DNA of 21,436 nucleotides from Phaeoceros laevis (Eukaryota; Anthocerotophyta; Anthocerotopsida; Notothyladales): the NCBI GenBank assembly GCA_049999765.1, contig JBNGIQ010003451.1, positions 1-21,436 on the forward strand. The letters run 5' to 3'. How positions within the stretch are numbered: the first letter of the stretch is position 1; each line of letters begins with the position of its first letter. Made by a program: the position numbers and the translations under genes. Below are positions 10,485 through 20,459 of the stretch, one piece after another. The notes beneath the pieces are model-generated. The model made no database searches. It worked only from the letters and a program-made list of their open reading frames with translations, and had not been told where the DNA came from.

Positions 10485-10491
10485 ATTTATA
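10485..10491 (-). promoter_or_regulatory. TATA box of the vicilin-like gene
   Basis: The minus strand reads TATAAAT, 77 bp upstream of the ATG at 10408. An upstream in-frame ATG at 10486 overlaps this box and would lie before the transcription start, so it was not used as the start codon. The choice of 10408 also places the signal peptide at the N-terminus. Confidence 0.65.
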
Positions 10492-11340
10492 CATGCCTGA
10501 GGCTCATGCAACCAGGACTTCTAGTTCTGGCGCATCATCGACGTCGAGTGGCAACATGCAGGTCTATAGCTACCTGTCCCAACGTGGAGTTTCTTTGAAA
10601 TGCACGGCATGGCATGGCCTGGCGGCCCTAGCCGCGGAATTGGCATAATCAAAATGCATGGCCTTCGAAGTATTTACTGCCTTTATTGATTCCACACCGA
10701 GGCCTGCTCAAGCATGGCTGGAGGAGTCTGGACCCACTTTACTAGTTGTGAAGCTTATAACTGATTTTTGGCTGGCCGAGTTATTGAGCTTATAGGCTGA
10801 TTCTTGGCACAGCTGCTTGCACTGGGAGTCCATCGAGTTCACCTTCCACTACATCCCAAGAGGGGAGGTACAGGCTGGTGCCCAGAAGCCAGAAGAGTCG
10901 TAACTGGTGAATGGCTGGCAATGGTGTTGCAATTTTGCCACTTTCATTGATGAAACGAAAAGGAAACGAGGGCAGGACAGGCTAACCAGAAGCTCAAGGC
11001 TCCTCCTGTCTCCAAGTGTTTTACCAGCTGGCAGTACTCAATTCGAGTACTTAGATCGAGGTAGTAATGTACCAGCTTCAGAGCTCGTCATCCCGGGGAG
11101 AGAAAAATGCCCTGACTATCTGTCCATCTACATTTACAGGAGCAAGCCCTCATTGAGCCTTAAATGATCCGAAAACTGGAAACATCCAATCAATCAGTGC
11201 AGAAAGCACGACATTCAGCAAGTCAGGACGGCCACAGATGATCAGTGTACACAAAATACAGCTGACAACCTGACATGAAGAAAGGTTGCAGAGAAAGGAG
11301 GAGCATCACCTAGTAAAAGGTCATGCACAGTAAGTAGGTA
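10492..11340. other. Intergenic region upstream of vicilin-like gene, downstream of quinolinate synthase
   Basis: No gene is supported in these roughly 850 bp; the short open frames have no recognisable motif. A diverged direct repeat of about 22 bp is visible at 10752-10773 and 10788-10809 (both begin agcttata and continue with ctgatt...ttggc). Confidence 0.4.
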
Positions 11341-14140
11341 CTACTCTAAAACAGAAGCTGCAGGCTCGCTTCCAATCACATGCTGCACAAGCTCCTTGGA
11401 CAATGTACCAGTAGCCTGCATAAAAAGCCCAGTTAGCACCACTCAAGGGAATTGGAAAAGACATGTTATTTATGTGCCATACACATCAGCCGATGACCCT
11501 ATATTATGGGACAGGCTTACCTGGAAATGCCGCATGTGCAGGATCGGTTCACAACCAAGCTCTGCAACCGTGGTGAGTCCTTCTGCAGGAGTCTGAAAGG
11601 TCCTGGCTCGATATGGAGCTACGAAGGGTTCAGCTGCAGTGTCCAGCGACTGGCAGACCCTCAGCAAAGCATCCAGTGAGTTCATCTGCGTTGCACAAAA
11701 AAATTAGTCATGGAATTAATGGAAGAGATGCAGATCCTAATCTGTGTGGAATACGTGTTAAGAAAACAAACCTTCATATAAGGGCACGATGCACAGCCTC
11801 CGGTGATTGAACATCCTTCTCCAGAAGCCACTCCAGGAACAACAGCCAGGTTAGATGAGGTGAAAGTTCCATTCGTGGGGCCTTCTGATGGTGTGCTGAT
11901 GGCATCTGAAGATACAGGGAACACAATCTCCACTCCTATGTTCTGCCCATTTTTGTGCCGGTTGGCAGACAAGAGTTGGCGCACTGCTCCCACAATGGAG
12001 GTGATCATCCCCGACTCTGTCCCCAACACAAACTGAAGACGGTCACTGAAACCACGCTCCAAGGCTTCCTCCAAACGGGCAGTGATAAAATCCAGAATAT
12101 TCTGGGTGGAACCAACAACTCCCATCCCTCTAGCCTTGGCTTCCATTGCAAGTGCAAACATTTCACCGGGAACTTCAAAGTGTGCAGTCTGGTAAGCATC
12201 GGGATAGCCCTTTCTCAAACGTGCAACCACATCTTTCCCAAAGAGATCGTGTACAAGACACGTTCCGTCCTGCAATGTTTGTTGATACAAGAAGACTGTC
12301 ACACAAAGTAAATGCAAACCACCACCGTTGCTGTATACTGAAACGCTTGAACAAGACCACACTGCAGGGCCACACCTGAAAATAATGCAAACGAGAGAGA
12401 ATCTCGCTGATTGTTTTCCTGTTATGAGCCGGATGAACAGCTGCTATCTCCTCATCAGACAAGGTGCAGAGTATCCTGAAAAGCTCAGCTAGGTTTGCAC
12501 CCATGTATGAATCTGGTCCGTACCAAACTGTCAGTCCTGGAACTTGAGAGAATGCCTGCGCACCCAGAAGCAACAATGGACGTGACTGACATGAACCACC
12601 AGATAAGCTTATAGAGGAACTGTAAAGTGTAAAGTTTGCCCAATGCTAACGCCTGAGCTCCCAAGTACTTACCTGTAGCACAGTCTGCACGACATTGGAG
12701 GAAGTGCAGGTGATAGTTGGCACTAGAGAGTGTGCCTGAGCTTTGGTCTCCAAGGATGTATTTATATATATCACATGTAAAGAAGGTTTGACTGTAGAAG
12801 CTGCTTGTAAAAACTGGAGATAAGCCGGAGTTTGTGCAGCTTCAGCAAGCGAACACCCGATATGCTCGCCTGACATTCGATAGACACCAACCTGAAAACA
12901 ACCTCAGCATGAGCTGCACGGCTACCCCAAAAAAATTCCTCCATCCATCACTGTTAAGTTCAAGCACGGACTGCCAACCTGTTGATGCCCGGCTCGGTCC
13001 AGAATTGCTCGCACATTTTCAGACATAAAATCCACTCCCAGAACTGCAATGTTCTTACACCCGGCCTCCGCCATTTTTACAGCCCGGTCTGCCATGACCA
13101 GGGAATCCGAAATGTATATGTTCGGCCATTCCTTTTGCGCCGCCACAAGCACCCCTTGCACTTCCGGATCCATATAGAAGTGCGCAACAATCCCTATTTG
13201 CTTGGCCTTTAGCAATCCTACCAACTCGTGCACCCTGGCCGCATCCGGCGACAAATACTTCACCTGTGGCACGCACAAGAGGGGGCATGCCCCGTGTTAC
13301 TCAGTGCTCATCAATCCCAGAATTTGGCGCTCTGCACAACACACACGCACACACACTTGCCTGGGCCTGGGCAAAATCACCCTGCGCTGTGACATCATCT
13401 GCCGTGATGAGCAAGGAGGGGAAGCGCTCGAAGGCAGGCAGACCAGCCCGCTGCGCCAGGGCCATGAGAGTGCGCTTCTTCATCGTGATGAGCACGTTGA
13501 ACCAGGTGTTGCTTCGGGAGGCTGAGGCAGCGCCACCGACGCTGAGCCCCTTGAGTGCATCGTCAGGCACCGCCAAGACAGCCTCGGGAGGGGCTCCGTC
13601 AAGGGCCTCCAGCAGCAGCGCGCACAGGCCCCTGGTCAATTCCGCATCGCTGTCAGCTCCAAACCGCATTCTGCCATCGGATCCCAGCTCCGCCGTCACC
13701 CAGACCTGCGCCGTGCACCCGAGCACCCGGTTCTCTGCAATGCGCTGCGAGGCCGACAGGCGTGGCAGGCGAGCAGCCAGCTCCAGCACCTTCTGCAATC
13801 GGGCTCTCCCCTCCCAGGTCATCACTTCTCCCACCAGCTGCTCCACTCCTGTGGCCCCCTTGTGCTCCTCCTCCACCACCAGAGCCGATCCCTTGTCCGC
13901 CACCGCGCATCTTGCCCCGCAATTCTGCTCCGCCTTGAATCTGCCACTGCTACTGCCGCTCCCGCACCGCAGCGTCTGCACCTGCTGCAAATTGGCCAAC
14001 CAGGAAACCGAAACCGAGATCTTGCCCTTGCCCCTCCCCCGCCGCCGCCATTGCTGCTGCGAAGGGGAAGCCGCAGAGTTGGCAAGCGCAGTGGCCGCGC
14101 CTGCCACCTCCCGCACCGCCGCAGACATCGCAAATCTCAT
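11341..14140 (-). CDS. QS: Quinolinate synthase, plastid SufE-NadA fusion
   Basis: Seven exons, 14140-13361, 13263-12979, 12891-12673, 12555-12376, 12269-11772, 11685-11521 and 11415-11341, join to 734 codons (733 aa, close to plant QS). The protein condenses iminoaspartate with dihydroxyacetone phosphate to quinolinate, the plastid start of NAD synthesis. Exon 1 encodes a Ser/Arg-rich transit peptide and a whole SufE domain with the GCTAQVWV motif (Cys 142 is the sulfur-accepting residue of SufE), which supports or repairs the Fe-S cluster. Exons 2-7 encode NadA. Three cysteine sites fit the 4Fe-4S ligands: C368 in IGCSLAEAA, C417 in TCTSSNVV, and C650 (or C647) in GGCASCPYMKMN. Other conserved blocks are VAHFYMDPEVQ, SDSLVMADRA, TVWYGPDSYMGAN and GSTQNILDF. 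All six introns are phase 0. Intron 1 has a GC donor (CAG|GCAAGT). The ATG at 14140 is the first after an upstream open stretch lacking ATG; a second ATG lies four codons later. Confidence 0.95.
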
Positions 14141-14189
14141 CAACACCAGCACCGGCACGCGCGAGCGCGAGCGGTGCGGAGCCGACCGG

Positions 14190-14195
14190 CTTATA
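14190..14195 (-). promoter_or_regulatory. Candidate TATA box of quinolinate synthase
   Basis: The minus strand reads TATAAG about 50 bp before the proposed ATG at 14140. Transcription would begin near 14160, giving a short 5' UTR and excluding the open but ATG-less frame further upstream. Confidence 0.45.
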
Positions 14196-15167
14196 AGCGC
14201 CCGCCTCCCACTGCACACCACGAGGGAGTGCAAGGGACTTCTAACACCTGAGGCAGATCTTGGCACTGACTGGCCGTTAAGTAAGCGTTTCGGGCGGAAG
14301 TCGTGTCAATTTCACCCGCACGGTCATCATCCGTGTCGTTCCACAACAGTTTGACAGCAGCCGTTGTTGGCCTTTCTGAGGAAGGAACCTCTTCTGTGAG
14401 AGGGGGGCTTCGATAGTTGCTTCCTGAATCCTGCAGCGCCGAGGCGCTCCAAACTTCTTCTCAACTGCCAGGGAATCTCTAGATTCAGAGCAGCCGCCAG
14501 ACGCAGTTGTCTCAGAGGCCTTCTTCCTTTAGCAGAGAATCTACAGTATGTACGAACCTTCCAATATAAACTAGTTTAGAGGCAGTATACACTGCGCACA
14601 CTGTGGACGAGCCCTCCAATATAACTTGTTTAACTAGTTTAGAGGCAAGCTTAGCTGCCAGAGCAGACAGTTGGAGCCAGTGAGATCCTTCATTCAGGTA
14701 GGCATACGTAAGCCTACACACAGTACTTGGTTGTCTGCTTCCTCTCACTGTCAGCACTCCCGCTGGGTCTGGAAACACCACCGGTGAGGACAACCTGGTG
14801 GCGTGGATTCCCAGCCAGCGCTGGCCCTTTTTGACCGGATAGCAAGAAGGAGCGGCCATGTTTCCACCGTCACATGTGGTCCACACGAAACCTACCTACA
14901 TCACCTTCTTGCACTTGAAGCCACTGGATAGATCCATTCTCGGAAGCTATTGTACAGCTTAAGTTTAATAAGTGGGTGGGTGGTTGCAGCTTCTCATTCT
15001 CCACCAGGTTTCGCCGGTTATCAGTGTTGCTGCGTCTGGGATTCCTGCTTCACACAGCCTGAAGGCACCGTATCAGGACGAAGTCACTAGTGCGCATCAA
15101 TACTAGGGCATATCTATCCGCAGGTACTCACTCAGGTATTCGGTGTAATCCTGGGAAAGCTCCTGCT
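14196..15167. other. Intergenic region between quinolinate synthase and PDH E1-alpha
   Basis: This spacer contains the quinolinate synthase promoter and the PDH E1-alpha 3' UTR. A 124-codon minus-strand open frame at 14512-14886 has no family I recognise and overlaps a direct repeat, so I do not call it a gene. Confidence 0.45.
14553..14646. repeat. Imperfect direct repeat around an ACTAGTTTAGAGGCA core
   Basis: The word ACTAGTTTAGAGGCA occurs at 14570-14584 and again at 14633-14647. Each copy is preceded by CCAATATAA, in a cyttCCAATATAA-like context. The copies are offset by an 11-bp insertion in the second. It looks like a local duplication with decay; no transposon feature is seen. Confidence 0.6.
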
Positions 15168-17119
15168 TCACGGCATCTCTACGACTGTTTTCTTCCTGTC
15201 ACAACCAAATGTTTCAAGGCCCGAGTCAAATTTGTATATGTTGGAAAACAGCTCTTCTTCACCAGGCTGAGGGGCCTCTCGTGCTTTTGTGGCAGCTTCT
15301 TCTACTTCCTTTTTGATATCTTTGTCTATCTGTTTCAGTTCTTCTGCACTTGCTACGCCCTCCTGTAAAGCCAACAGGATAACGTTGAGCATTTTATGCA
15401 TGCTCAAACACACATAATTATCCATCCAGCAGGAAAACTTCCAAGTGTGGCTGGCTAGAGTCTACCCACCTTAGTGATTATTTTGCGAACATTCTCGATC
15501 GGGTCTCGCTGTTGCCTGATCCCTTGGATTTCATTCCGAGTGCGGTATGTGCTCCCAGGATCAGACATGCTGTGGCCGTGATACCTGTATGTGTCACACT
15601 CTAACACGATGGGACCCTGCAAAGCAACCAGAAGTTCAGTCAGTCCTCAGCACTCGGGAGTTCTGGACTGTCAATCCGAGTAACCAGCTTAGCCTTCAAT
15701 ATCGTGACCGGTTGCTGCTGGCTTTCACCTTTCCAGAAAGACAGAATTCCTTGGCAAACTTAACAGCATTCTTCACAGAAAAGACGTCCATGCCGTCAAC
15801 CTGGACAAGTAGGCAGCACTTGTAAGGTACATGTTCAGAATCGAACTTGGTAGTACCAAGTTCAAAAAAAATCAACTTCAGTAACAAGCAAGCAGATGCT
15901 GTTACCTTAAGCCCAGGGATGTAAGATATTCTGTCATAAAAAGTTGTTTTCTTGGACGCCCTCCATTCTGCTGTGCCCATGCCATACTGCAACACAAGTT
16001 CTGAATTCCTCAGAAATGGACGATGGGTGGACAACCTCTAATTGAGAGGGACAGATATTCGGCCTTACATGGTTGTTCTCTACGAGCAGAATCAGAGGCA
16101 GTTCCCAAAGACCTGCCATATTCGCTGCCTCAAAAATTTGCCCCTGCCATTCATATTCACTTGCCTCAGAATCTGACAACTGCTCAATGAGGCATCAGGA
16201 CAAAGTTTGCAACAAGTGACCAGGCCTATCAAACACATATGTACACCTGGTTGGCAGCACCATCTCCATAAATGGCGACAGCAACTTGGCCCTTCTTTTG
16301 GTACTTGAGTGCAAAGGCAAGACCAGCTCCTAAAGGTGGGGTGGTGCCAACAATGCCCCATCCTCCATAAAAATTATTTTCCCTCTTGTACAGATGCATA
16401 GAGCCACCCTTTCCACGTGCAGGCCCTGATGCTTTTCCCATCAGTTCTGAGAAGGCTTCCTGAAAATTTTCAACAGCAACATGCAGAACAATGAATATGC
16501 TTGCAAGCAACACCCTTGTAAACCGTGGAATTCATGAATTGCAAGAACTAAAGACTTCAACTCCAGGGGCAGGGCACGGCATGGCTCTCACAAACACAGT
16601 TCCCCCTCGCACGATGTAATTCCCGTGGTCCCGGTAGGCTGTGATCACAGCATCATCAAATGTGAGTGCAGCTTCCATGCCAACTGCAACAGCCTCCTGC
16701 CCGTCGTACAGATGGCAAAATCCCCGGATCTGCTGGCTCTTGAACAGCTGCGGGAAGAAACAAATGCTGAAATTCAGTCCAACTCAGGCTACCTACACGC
16801 TTCCGAGGCCGCTGATCAAAGTAGGCAGAAATACCATGTCTGCTGCGATCTCCATTCTGCGGATGGTTGTCATTTGCCGAAAACAATGCATAAGCTGCTG
16901 CGGGCTGGTCTGGGCGGACTGAGGCGGCCCGTCATCGAGCATATACCGGTCGTAGGGAACCGCAATTTCCACTTGAATGCTCTCCCTCTCCCCCTGTTGT
17001 TGCTGCTGCTGCTGCTCCGCGCTGGCAGCAAAGGCCCTGACACCGACTTGGCTCGCCCTTGCAGATGCATGCTTGCCGAAAACAAGATCGCAGAGCACCG
17101 CAGCGGGACGCCTCAACAT
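15168..17119 (-). CDS. E1 ALPHA: Pyruvate dehydrogenase E1 component subunit alpha, mitochondrial
   Basis: Eight exons, 17119-16835, 16747-16592, 16459-16247, 16143-16069, 15986-15906, 15800-15729, 15616-15470 and 15362-15168, join to 408 codons (407 aa; plant homologues are near 390). With E1-beta it decarboxylates pyruvate using thiamine diphosphate, feeding the lipoyl E2 core. The N-terminus is a basic presequence ending near VRAFAASA, followed by seven glutamines. The core shows [32 protein letters not shown], and the TPP motif from GDGAANQ (212-218) to ENNH (NN 241-242). The regulatory loop is [18 protein letters not shown], with Ser310 equal to phosphorylation site 1 and Thr317 in place of site 2 serine. 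For exon 2 I chose the donor TTT|GTGAGA over ACT|GTGTTT because it restores [13 protein letters not shown]. All seven introns are phase 0. The presequence, rather than a plastid-type sequence, points to the mitochondrial complex. Confidence 0.96.
16994..17014 (-). repeat. CAG/CAA trinucleotide run encoding seven glutamines
   Basis: Seven glutamine codons (four CAG, two CAA, one CAG on the minus strand) encode residues 36-42 of PDH E1-alpha, just after the expected presequence cleavage region. The tract is in frame and could vary in length without disrupting the enzyme core. Confidence 0.85.
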
Positions 17120-17211
17120 GGTTGTGTGATGCCTTGAACAAATGGGGAAACAGGATGAATGCTGCAGTCCCCGAGAGAGCGCCAGGAGAGGTTCCCAGAG
17201 GAGCTCGTCAT
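17113..17211 (-). promoter_or_regulatory. Upstream ORF overlapping the PDH E1-alpha start codon
   Basis: An ATG at 17211 opens a 32-codon frame that ends in TGA at 17113-17115. It overlaps the first codons of PDH E1-alpha (ATG 17117-17119) in another frame. If the mRNA includes 17211, scanning ribosomes would meet this ATG first. Whether it does depends on the transcription start, which is not visible here. Confidence 0.45.
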
Positions 17212-17248
17212 GGGGCACGTGGACAAAGAAGGCTGTGCCAAGTGTGGA

Positions 17249-17254
17249 GATATA
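17249..17254 (-). promoter_or_regulatory. Possible TATA box of PDH E1-alpha
   Basis: The minus strand reads TATATC within ATCGATTATATCTCC, about 130 bp before the ATG. It would put transcription start near 17225, just ahead of the uORF. This is a weak, position-based call. Confidence 0.3.
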
Positions 17255-18692
17255 ATCGATCAAAATAATGAACTTGTCGACTGAAAAAGTAGACTAGCTA
17301 TAGACTACAAGTGCTTCATGTTATAGATGTAGAGCTAAGCTGTGCCGACCAAGTACGGGGCCAAAACATGTGGCCACCAGCCAGCTCCTCAGCTTGCTGG
17401 GTTGGTTTTTGCCAAGCAAGCAACGGAGGAAGCAATCGTACGTTGTACTAGGTTCTTTGAGCCAATGTGCATCTTTTAGAGCCAATGTGCATCTTTTAGA
17501 GTTGCAACGTCCCAGCTCCCAGCCACGATATACTATACTGGGAGTCCAAAATTCTCTGATTCCTTCTAGGTAACCCTTTAGATTTGGCTGAGGAATGACG
17601 TCCAAACTCCATAGCAGCTGTGCCCCCAAAAGCACGTAATAAAGTTTCTATTCTATTAAACAAGCTTAGAGTATACACTTGCTTTTGCAGGACAAGGCCT
17701 ATTAGTAAGAAATATGGTAAGTACAAAGATAGTTGTGTTGTAATGCTGGGCTAACTAGTACAGTACTTTATTTGGAGTCTTGACCTGCCAGCATGTAGTG
17801 AAGTTCTTCTTCTTCTTGGACGTGAGAGTGAAATACTCATAGCCCTTCGAAATGTATATATTTCTCACGAAGTATAAACCATACACTTGTAAAGTTATAA
17901 ACTATTGGAATAGGTGGAACTTTAAGGTTCTCAAAGTTCCTAATATTTGGATCTGGTAATAAACGACCTACATAGATCATATCTTAGCCTAGATACATAT
18001 GGAAAAAAATGTGAACTGAGTTGAAGTAACCAATGCACCTAAAAGTATCTAACTGTCCTAGTGTCCTGTGGTACTTTTAGCACATGTGGAATTCGAAAGG
18101 AATGTGCAATCAAAGCAGCTTAATCAAGTGCTAAATGTGAGAAAATGTATGAACAATTGAATCATAAGAATGTCGTCTCCAATTTGGCACAGCGTCTTGC
18201 ACTCTCATCATATGATACTATGAAAACGGACCAACTTTACTACGCTCTACTAAGCATCAAAGAATCAACGAAAAAAGGTCCGTATGTGCCGCTACTCTAC
18301 CCCTATTTTTAGTCCTACGTACATACTCTCTCTCTACATCTTCGCCTACTAGTACCGACCACCTTCTTCCAGGCGGCCAAGTGTACAAGGTCTATATGGA
18401 CGTCACGAGTGTCATGCCACATCAACCCTTCCTCATGTTCGAACATTGATTTGATATGGTTATAAATACATGTACATATTATATACATACCAATGTTCTA
18501 ATCTAAGAACAACCAGTATTATACTTTAATTCATTCATTCACCAAGTTGATACAGCATAGCGGGCAACATGATATATGGCACCACAAGTCTATTATTGAT
18601 AATTTCATATGAAAAAGATACTGCTCAAGATTAAAATTGGTAGAAAATATTACTAATAAAAAAGAGTCACGGATCCATGGCACGTTTGTGGA
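17255..18692. other. AT-rich intergenic region without a gene
   Basis: About 1.4 kb between the PDH E1-alpha promoter and the BRF1 stop codon. Base composition is clearly more AT-rich than the flanking genes, and stop codons break all frames. No transposon ends, tRNA or conserved protein was seen. It should hold the BRF1 3' UTR. Confidence 0.5.
17461..17500. repeat. Perfect 20-bp tandem duplication
   Basis: GCCAATGTGCATCTTTTAGA occurs twice head to tail, at 17461-17480 and 17481-17500, with identity extending two bases (GA) to the left. The lack of any mismatch suggests a recent slippage event or an assembly artefact. Confidence 0.95.
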
Positions 18693-20399
18693 TCATGGTG
18701 TTGAACAATCATTCAAAAGTTTGTCTAGCTCGTCATAGTTCACCTTGGAGCTAAGCTTCTTGTTACTCTTGAACATTTGCTGGACTGCCTCGGAAGCGCT
18801 AGTAGCTAGCACTTTGTTGTTGGCCTCTTCCTCTCGTTTCCGTTTCCGATCCCCCTTTTTCTTTGAAATACTATGAGCCACTGCCGAAACGAGGTCACCT
18901 TGAGACGTCAACATCACACTCGCCACCTGCAAATTCAATGTTGCAGCAGCCACTACATTTCTCTTTGCCTCTTCAGCCTTGAGATACTCCTCATTCATTC
19001 TCTCCCACAACTCAGTTTTGAGTTTCACCTCCTCTTCACCGAGAATGTACTCTTCACATTCGTCATGATCAAGGTCCGAGAGGGGCTCGTTTTCATCCTC
19101 GCAGCTCGGTTGTTGGTTGTTTTCGTCTTTGTCTTGGTCACTGCCTTCATCAGGGATCAAGTTTAATCCGGGTACAATTTGCAATGTGCCTTCCAGAGCA
19201 CTGGCAAAGACACGTTCCTCCTCTTGCCTATCAACATGCACTTGATGAGCCAATTCATTTCCAATCTTTTCCGTTTGCGCATGCGCATGCTCTGCCTCCT
19301 CCGAATTCACCCGCAGCTGCTTCTCGGCCCGCTGGAAAGCGGGTGGATCAGATCCTCCTTCCAGCCCCCCTGCGACGCGAGCAAACTCATCGTAGCATCC
19401 TCGGCACAAGCCATGTGCGAAATGGGGTGCTCCAACCTCTTTGTGCTCGCACAGAACATGCACAGCTGCTGACTCAAGTACGGTAGTAGCACTACTCCTC
19501 ATCTGCAGCTCAATCTCCTTGGCCTTCACTTCAAACTCCTCAGCGGTCAGATTCGCGGCCTCCGTACTCCCAAACTCGTCCAACCGCTTCTTCAGCGTCC
19601 CTTCACCGATACGCACAACGTCCACCACGTCGCTCTTCCCGCGCTGGAATCCGTGGACGTGAGCCGCGATGTAAAGCGCGGCCCCGCAGATCCCGTTAGG
19701 TTTCCGCCCGGTCTGCATCCAGTCGCGCTTCATGCTGGCCACCAGCCTCAGCGCCGTAGCAGCCACCGCGTGCGTCTTGCCCCCGCAGCGCAACCGGTCC
19801 GCGAACCGGTGGATGAACAGGCTGGGGTCGACGGGCCGCACGATGACCGGATGCTCCTCCAGCCTCAGCACCCCGCACAGCTGCAAGTAGACCGCCCCCA
19901 GCACGTACACGTTCGTCTGCAGGCAGTCGGCGTAATCCAGCAGCATGTACGGCTTCCCCTCCAACCTGCAGACGACGTACAAGCACGCCCCCGCGACCTG
20001 CTCCGTGCGCCTGCCTCGCGTGAAGCTCTTCCCCACCGCCAAAGCGTAGAACCGGAGGGCCGCACTGACCGCGTCGTCCCGGCCCGGGCGGACGTTGAGC
20101 CGCTCCGCGATCCGCTCTATCTCCTGCTTCCCTTTGTCGATGGTCCTGTCGTGGGAGCTCACCTGCATCCGGATCCCGCCGGTACGGCCTCCTGCGCCCA
20201 AGGTGGAGACGCGGTAGTGCCCGTCCCGGACGAAGGAGCGGCTCTGTCCGCCTGCGTCGTTGCTCACGGTCGGTTGGGAGTTGACGTTTTCTTCCAGCAC
20301 TTGTCCACAGCTGGTGCAGCACGTGCCGCCGTTGATCTCGTCGAGCTCCGTGGCCACCGCGCTGCCGCAAGAGTTGCACCACGCCAGTAACGACGCCAT
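18693..20399 (-). CDS. BRF1: TFIIB-related factor, BRF1-type subunit of Pol III TFIIIB
   Basis: A single open frame of 568 aa from ATG 20399. BRF1 joins TBP and BDP1 in TFIIIB and recruits RNA polymerase III to tRNA, 5S and other small RNA genes. The N-terminal zinc ribbon has C8, C11, C28 and C31 (CNSC...CTSC). Two cyclin-fold repeats span roughly 88-180 and 190-280 (for example EQVAGACLYVVCRLEGKPYMLLDYAD and, in the second, KPNGICGAALYIAAHVHG). A Cys/His patch (CEH at 317-319, LCRGC at 331-335) follows. Near 439-480 lies the BRF homology block that contacts TBP (LSDLDHDECEEYILGEEE then ELWERMNEEYLKAEEAKR), which separates BRF1 from TFIIB. A basic KKKGDRKRKREEE stretch is near 513-525, and the end is acidic (VNYDELDKLLND). 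It is intronless, unlike its multi-exon neighbours. The 5' two thirds are GC-rich and the 3' third much less so. Confidence 0.93.
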   Translation of the reverse strand: MASLLAWCNSCGSAVATELDEINGGTCCTSCGQVLEENVNSQPTVSNDAGGQSRSFVRDGHYRVSTLGAGGRTGGIRMQVSSHDRTIDKGKQEIERIAERLNVRPGRDDAVSAALRFYALAVGKSFTRGRRTEQVAGACLYVVCRLEGKPYMLLDYADCLQTNVYVLGAVYLQLCGVLRLEEHPVIVRPVDPSLFIHRFADRLRCGGKTHAVAATALRLVASMKRDWMQTGRKPNGICGAALYIAAHVHGFQRGKSDVVDVVRIGEGTLKKRLDEFGSTEAANLTAEEFEVKAKEIELQMRSSATTVLESAAVHVLCEHKEVGAPHFAHGLCRGCYDEFARVAGGLEGGSDPPAFQRAEKQLRVNSEEAEHAHAQTEKIGNELAHQVHVDRQEEERVFASALEGTLQIVPGLNLIPDEGSDQDKDENNQQPSCEDENEPLSDLDHDECEEYILGEEEVKLKTELWERMNEEYLKAEEAKRNVVAAATLNLQVASVMLTSQGDLVSAVAHSISKKKGDRKRKREEEANNKVLATSASEAVQQMFKSNKKLSSKVNYDELDKLLNDCSTP

Positions 20400-20453
20400 G
20401 CTTCAAAGCGCCTGTACACACACAACTGATTACCAAAAGCTTGAGAAACGCTA

Positions 20454-20459
20454 CATATA
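20454..20459 (-). promoter_or_regulatory. Possible TATA box of BRF1
   Basis: The minus strand reads TATATG within CTGTATATGTAGCG, 55 bp upstream of the BRF1 ATG. The spacing fits a short 5' UTR. The evidence is consensus and position only. Confidence 0.35.

Noticed and set aside
10409-10486. Upstream in-frame ATG at 10486 as start of the vicilin-like protein
   Set aside because: It overlaps the TATAAAT box and would push the signal peptide 26 residues inward; the ATG at 10408 fits both promoter and signal peptide.
13653-13938. Long Pro-, Gly- and Arg-rich frames on both strands over quinolinate synthase exon 1
   Set aside because: They are shadows of the GC-rich SufE-coding exon and show only low-complexity residues.
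14512-14886. 124-codon minus-strand open frame between quinolinate synthase and PDH
   Set aside because: No family recognised, no splice or promoter support, and it overlaps an imperfect direct repeat.
16592-16600. Exon 2 donor ACT|GTGTTT in PDH E1-alpha
   Set aside because: Also in frame, but it removes Val-Phe from the conserved [13 protein letters not shown] segment, and GTGAGA six bases on is a better donor.
19653-20390. 245-codon plus-strand open frame opposite BRF1
   Set aside because: It is the antisense shadow of the GC-rich BRF1 core, where stops are rare; no domain of its own.
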